Below, in pieces: positions 1 to 6,869 of a DNA stretch of 64,000 nt. Every line of letters starts with the position of its first letter. Within the stretch, counting starts at the first letter, position 1. The DNA is from Bryobacterales bacterium (GTDB taxonomy: Bacteria; Acidobacteriota; Terriglobia; Bryobacterales; Bryobacteraceae), in contig JAFAQY010000072.1 of NCBI GenBank assembly GCA_019261985.1, positions 1 to 64,000 on the forward strand. Direction: 5' to 3'. The position numbers were made by a program, and so were the translations under genes. The notes under the pieces were generated by a model. That model searched no databases. It saw only the letters and a list, made by a program, of their open reading frames with translations, and was not told where the DNA came from.

Positions 1-2361
1 ATGACGCCGTTTGTGGTGGGGCGCGAGTCGAGCGTGCGCGCGCTCGAAGAGGCCCTCGCGGGGGACCGCAAAATCTTTCTCGCCACCCAGCACGACGCCA
101 GCATCGACGAGCCTCGCCCGGATGAAATCTTTTCCGTCGGAACGGTCGCAAACATCGTTCAGAGTTTGAAGCAGGCCGACGGCAACATCAAGGTATTGGT
201 GGAGGGTGTTGAGCGCGGAAAAATTCTTTCGGTAAACGAAGAGGAAGGCTTTTTCCGGGCAACCGTGAAGACGGCCAGCTACCGCGTTGAGCAGGGTCCC
301 CAATTGGACGCGCTGACTTCGCGCGTTACCGGACTTTTCGAACAATACGTCAAAATCAGCCAGAACGTGAATTACGACTCGATGGTGGCCGCGGTGCGCG
401 GCGATGATCCGGGCAAGCTCGCCGATACCGTCGGCGCGAATCTGCAACTGGCGCTCGAAGAAAAGCAGGAGTTGCTTGAAATCTTCGATCCCATCGATCG
501 CCTGACCCGAGTCGCCGAGATGCTCGACATCGAGATCGAGAAATTGAACGTCGACCGCACCATTCAGGGCCGCGTCAAGCGCCAGATGGACAAAGCGCAA
601 AAAGAGTACTACCTGAATGAGAAGATCAAGGCCATCCAGAAGGAACTAGGCCGCGGCGAGAAAAGCGAATTCGACGAATTAAAGAAGAAAATCGAAGCCG
701 CCGGAATGAGCAAAGACGCTCATGAAAAGGCGATGCAGGAGCTGAAGCGGCTGGAGCAGATGCCGCCGATGTCGGCCGAATCCACCGTTTCCCGCAACTA
801 CTTGGACTGGCTGTTGGCGGTGCCGTGGAAAAAGAAATCCAAAGAAATTCGCGATCTGCCGCACGCCCAGCAAGTGCTCGAAGCCGACCACTACGGCCTC
901 GAAAAAATCAAAGAGCGCATTCTTGAGTTCCTGGCCGTGCGCCGTTTGGTTAAAGACCCCAAAGGTTCGATTCTGTGCTTCGTCGGCCCTCCCGGTGTCG
1001 GAAAGACTTCGCTCGGCATGTCGATCGCGAAGGCGACGGGGCGGAAATTCGTTCGCCTTTCGCTCGGCGGCGTGCGCGACGAGGCCGAAGTTCGCGGCCA
1101 TCGCCGTACCTATATCGGCGCGCTACCCGGACAGATCATACAGATGATGAAGAAATCCGGCGTGCGCAACCCGGTATTCATGCTGGACGAAGTGGACAAA
1201 ATGTCGACGGATTTCCGCGGCGATCCGTCCGCGGCGCTGCTTGAAGTGCTCGATCCGGAACAGAACTACATGTTTGTGGATCATTATCTGGATGTCGAAT
1301 ATGATTTGAGCCAGGTATTTTTCATCGCCACGGCCAACGTTCTGCACACGATTCCTCCGGCATTGCAGGACCGTATGGAAGTGATCCGTCTTTCGGGCTA
1401 TACCGAGCTTGAAAAAATGGAGATCGCCAAGCGCTTTCTGGTTCTGAAGCAGCGCAAGGATACCGGGCTTAATGACGACCAGATCCAATTTCCGGATGAG
1501 GGTCTTCAGGAAATCATCCAGCACTATACGCGTGAAGCGGGGGTGCGGAACCTTGAGCGCGAGATCGGAAACGTCTGCCGCAAGATCGCCCGCGCCGTGG
1601 TAAATTCTCAAAGCAGCAACGGCGATAAACCCAAAAAGGCAGCCAAGAAGATCGACAAATCGGTTATTACGCTGCAGAAAGTGAATGAGCTGCTCGGACC
1701 CCAAAAGTTCCGCGAGCAAGCTACCGATAAAAAGAATGAGGTCGGCGCGACGGTCGGCTTGGCTTGGACGGAAGTCGGCGGCTCGATTCTCACGACGGAA
1801 GCGGCGATCATGGAGGGCCGTGGACGGCTAACCACGACCGGAAAGCTCGGGGACGTAATGCAGGAGTCCGCGCAGGCAGCGATGAGTTATGTGCGCAGCC
1901 GCGCGCATCAAATGGGCTTGCCGCGCGATTTCTACCGTCATCTGGATATTCACCTCCATGTGCCGGAAGGAGCGATTCCTAAGGACGGCCCATCCGCCGG
2001 AATCACGATAGCGACCAGCATTACCAGCGCGCTTACCAGCATTCCGGTGCGCGCCGACATTGCGATGACGGGCGAAATTACGGTGCGCGGACGGGTGCTT
2101 CCGATCGGCGGCTTAAAGGAAAAATTACTAGCGGCGCACCGTCAGGGAATTCGTGAGGTTATCCTTCCCTCCGACAACGAAAAAGATCTCCCGGATATTC
2201 CCGAAAATATCCGGAAGGAAATGAAATTGCATCTTGTTTCGTCGATGGATGAGGTGTTGAAGCTGGCGCTGGAGAAGGAACTGGAAATGGCGCCGATCAC
2301 CGGAATGCTGACCGCGGCGGAGATAGTGGCCCGGTCAAGAGATGACAAACTAACACATTAG
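1..2361 (+). CDS. lon: ATP-dependent Lon protease (5' end outside window)
   Basis: Cytosolic AAA+ serine protease that degrades misfolded and regulatory proteins. The 786 visible residues start inside the Lon N-terminal domain: the first residues ([12 protein letters not shown]) match the stretch that in the family follows a ~20-residue lead containing the PLRDVVVFP motif, so the ATG at base 1 is probably internal and the true start is upstream. Order seen: N-terminal substrate domain, coiled coil, AAA+ module with Walker A GPPGVGKT at residues 329-336 and a Walker B-type LDEVDK, then the Lon proteolytic domain with catalytic Ser665 (PKDGPSAG) and Lys708 (GGLKEK), 43 residues apart as in E. 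coli Lon. A Lys/Ser-rich linker near residues 535-555 joins AAA and protease domains. The stop codon abuts an inverted heptamer array. Confidence 0.97.
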   Translation: MTPFVVGRESSVRALEEALAGDRKIFLATQHDASIDEPRPDEIFSVGTVANIVQSLKQADGNIKVLVEGVERGKILSVNEEEGFFRATVKTASYRVEQGPQLDALTSRVTGLFEQYVKISQNVNYDSMVAAVRGDDPGKLADTVGANLQLALEEKQELLEIFDPIDRLTRVAEMLDIEIEKLNVDRTIQGRVKRQMDKAQKEYYLNEKIKAIQKELGRGEKSEFDELKKKIEAAGMSKDAHEKAMQELKRLEQMPPMSAESTVSRNYLDWLLAVPWKKKSKEIRDLPHAQQVLEADHYGLEKIKERILEFLAVRRLVKDPKGSILCFVGPPGVGKTSLGMSIAKATGRKFVRLSLGGVRDEAEVRGHRRTYIGALPGQIIQMMKKSGVRNPVFMLDEVDKMSTDFRGDPSAALLEVLDPEQNYMFVDHYLDVEYDLSQVFFIATANVLHTIPPALQDRMEVIRLSGYTELEKMEIAKRFLVLKQRKDTGLNDDQIQFPDEGLQEIIQHYTREAGVRNLEREIGNVCRKIARAVVNSQSSNGDKPKKAAKKIDKSVITLQKVNELLGPQKFREQATDKKNEVGATVGLAWTEVGGSILTTEAAIMEGRGRLTTTGKLGDVMQESAQAAMSYVRSRAHQMGLPRDFYRHLDIHLHVPEGAIPKDGPSAGITIATSITSALTSIPVRADIAMTGEITVRGRVLPIGGLKEKLLAAHRQGIREVILPSDNEKDLPDIPENIRKEMKLHLVSSMDEVLKLALEKELEMAPITGMLTAAEIVARSRDDKLTH

Positions 2362-2450
2362 GGGCCAGGGGCCAGTGACAAGGCGCCAGTAAGCCGCAGC
2401 GCAATGGCGAACACGTTTTGGCTGGCGCTTGGCTACTGGCCCCTGGTCCC
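2361..2450. repeat. Inverted array of CCA-ending heptamers between lon and engB
   Basis: Directly at the lon stop, the + strand reads GGGGCCA GGGGCCA GTGACAA GGCGCCA in 7-base steps (2361-2388). The right arm, 2416-2450, reads in 7-base steps on the other strand as GGGACCA GGGGCCA GTAGCCA AGCGCCA GCCAAAA. The two arms pair into an imperfect hairpin of roughly 30 bp around an AT-poor loop. The heptamer period resembles the short tandemly repeated repetitive sequences known from cyanobacteria; the relation is inference. The array occupies the whole lon-engB spacer and could act as a terminator or attenuator. Confidence 0.7.
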
Positions 2451-2455
2451 TAATA

Positions 2456-3055
2456 ATGGCGCGGTTTATAATAAGTGCAGCCCGGCCAGAGCAGTTTCCG
2501 CGGGGAGCGGAACCTGAGATCGCGTTCCTTGGCCGCAGTAACGTCGGCAAATCCAGTTTGCTAAATGCGCTGGTGGGGGCTGACAAGCTAGCTGCTACCA
2601 GTTCCAAGCCAGGCCGGACGCAGTTGATTAATTTCTATGAGGTTGATGGCGGTTACCGCTTCGTAGACCTACCAGGGTATGGATTCGCGAAAGTCCCCCC
2701 CGAAATCTCGAATCGTTGGAAAGGGCTGATTGAAAGCTATCTCCTTGATCGCCGGAATTGCCGCCTGGCAGTTTTGCTGTTGGACGCGCGGCGCGCGTGG
2801 ATGGAGAAAGACGTCAGCCTCAGGAAATGGTTGGAAGCCCACCGAGTGCCTTTCCTGGTTGTGGCCACAAAAATCGATAAACTCAAGTCGCAACAGGAAA
2901 AGCATCACAGCCGCACCGCTCTTCGCGAAGGGTATGCGGGAGAGTTAGTAGAATGCTCGGCCATCACCGGCCGGGGAGTGAGGGAAATTTGGCAAGCAAT
3001 TTCGAAAATCCAGAAAAAACAATGCCTGAACAGGCAATGCCAGACCCAGCCGTAA
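2456..3055 (+). CDS. engB: Ribosome biogenesis GTP-binding protein EngB (YihA/YsxC)
   Basis: Small GTPase of the TrmE-Era-EngA-EngB-Septin group needed for late assembly of the 50S subunit; cytosolic. The 199-residue product has the family length and all G motifs: G1 GRSNVGKS (residues 26-33), a Thr in the switch (SKPGRTQ), G3 DLPGYG, G4 as TKID (EngB proteins commonly carry TKxD instead of NKxD) and G5 SAITG. The start at 2456 is chosen because it gives the usual MxxxF... N-terminus; an in-frame ATG at 2429 lies inside the inverted heptamer array. No clear Shine-Dalgarno is seen before 2456. Its 3' end overlaps the start of rho, implying co-transcription. Confidence 0.95.
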   Translation: MARFIISAARPEQFPRGAEPEIAFLGRSNVGKSSLLNALVGADKLAATSSKPGRTQLINFYEVDGGYRFVDLPGYGFAKVPPEISNRWKGLIESYLLDRRNCRLAVLLLDARRAWMEKDVSLRKWLEAHRVPFLVVATKIDKLKSQQEKHHSRTALREGYAGELVECSAITGRGVREIWQAISKIQKKQCLNRQCQTQP

Positions 3056-4623
3056 AGGATCCCGGGCCGAACGGCGCGGCTGATCCAGCCGGCGCCGATC
3101 CCACGCCGCCCAAGGCGGAGCCGGTGAGATCGAGGACCAGGTCGGCGGAGAGAGCAGAAGCCAGAGCCGCCGCGGAGGCGAAAGGTTCGAATGAGCCCAA
3201 GCCCGCGCCACCGCCGCCGCCTGCGCCAGAGGCGCAATCCTCTGGGGACGCTGCTCCGCCTGCGGAGCCTCCGCAGCAGAATCCCGCGCCTGCCGCTGCG
3301 CCCCTGCCGCAGGGGCGAATGTTCGATCCCAAGCGGCGGCATCAGGCTGGCGGGCAGCAGAAGAACGGCGCCGCGCTGGATTTGGTTGAGCTGAAGGACA
3401 TGAACATCCAGAAGCTGAACCAGATCGCGAAGGATTTGGGGGTTCAAGGCTTCGCCGGATTCCGGAAGCAGGAACTGATTTTCAAAATCCTGCAAGTCCA
3501 GGCCGAAAAAAGCGGCCTGATCTTCTCGGAAGGCGTGCTTGAATGCCTGCCCGACGGCTTCGGATTCCTCCGCGCGCCGGAGTACAACTATCTGCCCGGC
3601 CCGGACGATGTGTATGTATCGCCGTCGCAGATCCGCCGCTTCGACCTGCGCACCGGCGACACCGTGAGCGGACAGATCCGCCCGCCGAAAGAAGGCGAGC
3701 GGTATTTCGCGTTGATTAAAGTCGACGCCATCAACTTCGAGCCGCCAGAAGAGGCGCGCAACAAAATATTTTTCGACAATTTGACGCCGCTTTATCCGCA
3801 AGCGCGGTTAAAGATGGAGACGGTCAAAGATAATTTTTCCGGCCGCGTGATGGATCTTCTGACGCCTGTGGGCAAAGGCCAGCGCGGGTTAATTGTCGCC
3901 GCTCCACGCACCGGCAAGACGATGCTCTTGCAGTCGATTGCGAACTCGATTACCGCGAATCACCCCGAGGTGACCCTAATCGTGCTGCTGATCGACGAGC
4001 GGCCCGAAGAAGTCACCGACATGCAGCGCTCGGTGAAGGGTGAAGTGATCAGTTCTACGTTCGATGAACCGGCTTCGCGCCACGTTCAGGTCGCGGAAAT
4101 GGTGATCGAAAAAGCCAAGCGATTAGTGGAGCACAAGAAGGACGTTGTCATTCTGCTCGATTCCATCACGCGTTTGGCGCGAGCCTACAACACCGTGGTC
4201 CCGCCGTCGGGCAAAGTGTTGTCCGGCGGCGTCGATTCCAACGCGCTGCAGCGCCCGAAGCGGTTTTTCGGCGCGGCCCGCAATATCGAGGAAGGCGGAT
4301 CGTTAACGATCGTCGCTTCCGCGCTCGTCGATACCGGTAGCCGCATGGACGACGTGATCTTTGAAGAGTTCAAAGGCACCGGCAACATGGAAATCCACCT
4401 CGACCGGAAGCTGATGGATAAGCGCGTATTCCCGGCCATCGACATCTCGAAATCCGGCACGCGCAAGGAAGAACTGCTGCTGCCGAAGGAAGAACTCAAC
4501 CGCGTATGGGTCCTCCGCAAGGTGCTGAACCCGTTGTCCCCGACGGAAAGCATGGAACTGCTCATCGACAAGCTGTCGAAGACGAGGTCGAATGGAGAGT
4601 TCCTTGCCGCGATGAGCGGGTGA
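3022..4623 (+). CDS. rho: Transcription termination factor Rho with Pro/Ala-rich N-terminal extension
   Basis: Hexameric RNA-dependent ATPase/helicase that ends transcription. The N-terminal ~110 residues are low complexity (Pro, Ala, Glu), absent from E. coli Rho. They are followed by the Rho_N helical domain ([18 protein letters not shown]), the cold-shock RNA-binding domain ([21 protein letters not shown]) and the RecA-type ATPase with Walker A AAPRTGKT near residues 293-300, Walker [11 protein letters not shown] and the Q-loop region [10 protein letters not shown]. The start is uncertain: ATG 3022 overlaps engB by 34 bases but has no good ribosome site, whereas ATG 2953 has GGAG ten bases upstream but overlaps engB by 103 bases. 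Rho is normally essential-like in this phylum, and no defect is seen. Confidence 0.96.
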   Translation: MPEQAMPDPAVKDPGPNGAADPAGADPTPPKAEPVRSRTRSAERAEARAAAEAKGSNEPKPAPPPPPAPEAQSSGDAAPPAEPPQQNPAPAAAPLPQGRMFDPKRRHQAGGQQKNGAALDLVELKDMNIQKLNQIAKDLGVQGFAGFRKQELIFKILQVQAEKSGLIFSEGVLECLPDGFGFLRAPEYNYLPGPDDVYVSPSQIRRFDLRTGDTVSGQIRPPKEGERYFALIKVDAINFEPPEEARNKIFFDNLTPLYPQARLKMETVKDNFSGRVMDLLTPVGKGQRGLIVAAPRTGKTMLLQSIANSITANHPEVTLIVLLIDERPEEVTDMQRSVKGEVISSTFDEPASRHVQVAEMVIEKAKRLVEHKKDVVILLDSITRLARAYNTVVPPSGKVLSGGVDSNALQRPKRFFGAARNIEEGGSLTIVASALVDTGSRMDDVIFEEFKGTGNMEIHLDRKLMDKRVFPAIDISKSGTRKEELLLPKEELNRVWVLRKVLNPLSPTESMELLIDKLSKTRSNGEFLAAMSG

Positions 4624-4632
4624 TCCGCATAG

Positions 4633-4862
4633 TATCCATCTCAACCCGAAATCGAGCAACTTATCCGGAGCAACGTCGAGCGTTGTTCATGCCAGAACGC
4701 GGACGAGTTCGTTAAACGCGCGGTGCAGCTTTTGCACGATCAGGTGGAGTCGACCAGGGCTACGCCTCTGCTCAACGCGGTGAGTTGATCGACGAAGACA
4801 CAGTCGGAAGTGAGATGGAGCACAAAAAACGTGCTTGGCTTGAGGCCCATCGGCGGGTATGA
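4633..4862 (+). pseudogene. Frameshifted ParD/CopG-type antitoxin remnant
   Basis: Translation from 4633 gives QPEIEQLIRSNVERCS followed by QNADEFVKRAVQLLHDQ, the signature of ParD-like type II antitoxins (PEIEQLI ... NADEFV ... AV.LL). That frame stops near 4789, while a second frame continues as AQRGELIDEDTVGSEM to the stop at 4860-4862, resembling the usual antitoxin C-terminus (RGE.IDE..V). The two halves need one frameshift around 4735-4750, and no ATG was found at the expected place. The stop overlaps the ATG of the toxin remnant (ATGA), as in intact pairs. Family assignment is by pattern only. Confidence 0.6.
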
Positions 4863-5048
4863 CGCGGCTTCCGGCTCACGCCGGAAGCCGCGGCTGACCT
4901 GTTCGAGATCTGGAGCTACATCGCGACGGATAGCGTGAGTGCCGCCGATCGCGTCGAGGCCGCTCTACAATGCCCGCGCGTTTGTGGGACAGCACCCGCT
5001 TTGCGGCCAGATTCGCGGCGATCTCACTGATCGGCCGCTGCGAAGATA
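4859..5048 (+). pseudogene. Frameshifted, truncated ParE/RelE-type toxin remnant
   Basis: ATG at 4859 overlaps the antitoxin stop. After one shift near 4875 the frame reads RLTPEAAADLFEIWSYIA and ADRVEAAL; a second shift near 4970 gives NARAFVGQHPLCGQIRGDL then TDRPLR and a stop at 5046-5048. These are the conserved blocks of ParE toxins (TPEA..DL.EIW.YIA, LA.HP..G..R.DL..RPLR). The C-terminal strand block normally carrying the final conserved residues is missing, so the toxin is dead. The 4624-5106 interval holds nothing else recognisable. Confidence 0.65.
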
Positions 5049-5106
5049 ACCTCGTCGAGACGGCATCGCCAATTCCACTGGCAATTCCTGGGCTATTCTT
5101 GATGGG

Positions 5107-5478
5107 ATGATCGCGAAGGTTAAAGACGTGCCGGCCTATATTGGTTACGCTCCGACACAGGTTCGCGCGAAATTGAATCAGATTCGCGCAGCAGTCAAAC
5201 AAGCCGCGCCGAACGCCACCGAGTACATTAGCTACGGCATGCCGGTTTATAAGTACGAGAAGCCGTTCATCGGCTTCGCCGCTATGAAAAACCACATCGG
5301 TCTGTACCCGATGAGCGGTTCGTTCGTTGCCGCGCACCAGGACGAGCTTGCCGGTTATAAGACTTCAAAGGGCGCGATCCAGCTTCCGCTCGACAGACCG
5401 CTTCCCATCGCCCTGATCAAGAGAATCGTGCGGATGAGGATTCAAGAAGTCGAAGAGAAGAAATCGCGGAAACGCTGA
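5107..5478 (+). CDS. DUF1801 family protein (YdhG-like)
   Basis: A 123-residue cytosolic protein of the DUF1801/YdhG family, which has a CyaY-like fold and no established reaction. Diagnostic parts are an early helix with RAKLNQIRAAVKQAAP, the ATEYISYGMPVYKYEKPFI block, the GLYPMSGSF strand and the late KGAIQLPLDRPLPIALIKRIV block, in family order and spacing. The C-terminus is Lys/Arg rich. The ATG at 5107 follows GATGG without a strong ribosome site. It stands alone between the dead ParDE pair and a convergent gene 10 bases after its stop. Confidence 0.8.
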   Translation: MIAKVKDVPAYIGYAPTQVRAKLNQIRAAVKQAAPNATEYISYGMPVYKYEKPFIGFAAMKNHIGLYPMSGSFVAAHQDELAGYKTSKGAIQLPLDRPLPIALIKRIVRMRIQEVEEKKSRKR

Positions 5479-5488
5479 GGGTATTTGG

Positions 5489-6214
5489 TTACGTTTTCGC
5501 CGGCTGCTGTTTTTCAGGGAATGCACAAATTTTAGCCACAGGGCACGCGGTGCATCGCGGCTCCGAGCGCCGGCACACCTCCTGGCCGTGCCTCTTCAAG
5601 AGCAAATGCGCTTTGATCAGCGGTTCGCACTTGCTCCCGATCTCCCCGGCGAGCGCCTTTTGCAAAGCGCGATACGTTGCCGAGTAGCTCTTCTGTTCCC
5701 GGGCGAATCCGAATCGCACCAGCACTCGCACGCCGTTCGATTCCAGGGCCAGCGAAGGAGAGGCGCCCGTGAACAAAAGGATCTTTTCCGCGCCTGGCTC
5801 TCCGATCACGGGAAATTTTTTCAGGGCCTTCCGGGCGTTGACTCTATCCATCGACAACACGCGTCCCAGGTCGCCCGCATGTTCGTCGCGCGCCAACCGC
5901 GCAGCCTCTTGCAGCCGCCGCGCGCGCAATTCTGGGAACATGCCTCCAATGGCTGCAATCTGCGCCAACAACTCCACCGGCACCAGCAATAAATCCTCGG
6001 GCCGCGTCCCAACGCGCTTCTTCAATTCCCTGAACGCTTTCTCCCTGCGGTCATCTGAAACGAGGTAAGCGATGTTCTCGTAAAGGACCAACTCAAACGG
6101 ATCGCGCGAGATGGGGGGCGCGGTGGGATCGTAGTATTTATCAAGCGACTCAACCAAATTCCAGAATCCATGCACGACCTTATATGCTAAATGTAGTGAC
6201 CAGGTATCCGCCAT
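5489..6214 (-). CDS. HhH-GPD/EndoIII-like protein with 4Fe-4S cluster, altered active site
   Basis: The 241-residue product has the layout of endonuclease III family glycosylases: a six-helix core, a helix-hairpin-helix-like segment (KKFPVIGEPGAEKILL) and a C-terminal cluster ligand set C-x6-C-x2-C-x5-C (CRRSEPRCTACPVAKIC). Aligning that segment to LPGVGRKTA and VDTHV.R of E. coli Nth by eye, the catalytic Lys position becomes Pro and the catalytic Asp position becomes Glu (LESNGVRVLVRFG). The fold assignment is firm, but glycosylase/lyase activity is doubtful. Its first 31 bases overlap the 5' end of the divergent membrane gene, so one of the two starts may be further in. Confidence 0.75.
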   Translation of the reverse strand: MADTWSLHLAYKVVHGFWNLVESLDKYYDPTAPPISRDPFELVLYENIAYLVSDDRREKAFRELKKRVGTRPEDLLLVPVELLAQIAAIGGMFPELRARRLQEAARLARDEHAGDLGRVLSMDRVNARKALKKFPVIGEPGAEKILLFTGASPSLALESNGVRVLVRFGFAREQKSYSATYRALQKALAGEIGSKCEPLIKAHLLLKRHGQEVCRRSEPRCTACPVAKICAFPEKQQPAKT

Positions 6215-6750
6215 TGCCGGACCGCGGCATCCGCTACGCCAGCCTGACGCGGTTAGCGTTCGGTATCGAAGCCGGTATTCTAGGCGGATTCGTCATGATG
6301 GGCTTCTTGGTCCTCGGCTCGCTGTTCCGGGATCGAGTGTGGTGGGAAATGCCGAATATTCTCGGATCTACCATCTACGGCATTCGAGCCTTTCGCTCCG
6401 GGCCGGGGATTATCACGCTCTCCGGCGCCGCCCTCCATTTCGTCATAACCGGAAGCATTGGGGCCTTATTCGGCCTTGCCTGCGGCTCCGTTCGCCCACG
6501 CAAGCGGCTAATTCTTCTTGGGGTGGTTGCCGGCCTGCTTTGGTATTATGTCGGACAGGCAATCTTCTGGACCCGAGTCAACCCTTGGGTCACGGCCTAT
6601 TCTTCGCAGCCGCTCTCATTAATCGCGCATGCAATTTTTGGCGCGTGTCTCGGCTGGATGGGCCCGCGAGTGGAACACGCCGACCCTGAGCCGAATCCAC
6701 AATTTAGCGCGCCCACCGACGTGGAGGTGGTGAAGGATGCGGTAGAATAA
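6184..6750 (+). CDS. Four-helix membrane protein of unknown function
   Basis: Not recognised. The 188-residue product has about four hydrophobic segments: GIEAGILGGFVMMGFLVLG (near residue 28), AALHFVITGSIGALFGLACG, a segment beginning LILLGVVAGLLWYYVGQA, and SLIAHAIFGACLGWMG. A short acidic cytoplasmic tail follows. The start at 6184 lies inside the divergent EndoIII-like gene; a GTG at 6196 is an alternative. No operon partner is on the same strand nearby, as bamA begins about 120 bases after the stop. Possibly a conserved acidobacterial inner-membrane protein; the role is unknown. Confidence 0.7.
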   Translation: MLNVVTRYPPLPDRGIRYASLTRLAFGIEAGILGGFVMMGFLVLGSLFRDRVWWEMPNILGSTIYGIRAFRSGPGIITLSGAALHFVITGSIGALFGLACGSVRPRKRLILLGVVAGLLWYYVGQAIFWTRVNPWVTAYSSQPLSLIAHAIFGACLGWMGPRVEHADPEPNPQFSAPTDVEVVKDAVE

Positions 6751-6869
6751 ATTCTTTCACGCCCAGTAGTCCCCTTCCCTCCTAAGTTTCCCGTGCTCGC
6801 TTGATGGAAACCGGACGGTTTGGACGGGCGTCTGAGAGTAAGCGCAGAGTGGAAAGGATACCGGTATAG

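Noticed and set aside
679-1719. Long antisense frames opposite lon
   Set aside because: They show no recognisable domain, follow the codon bias of the sense gene in mirrored form and overlap a full Lon protein.
4506-4715. A 69-codon frame crossing the end of rho
   Set aside because: Chance frame; the sequence after 4633 encodes the ParD remnant in another frame.
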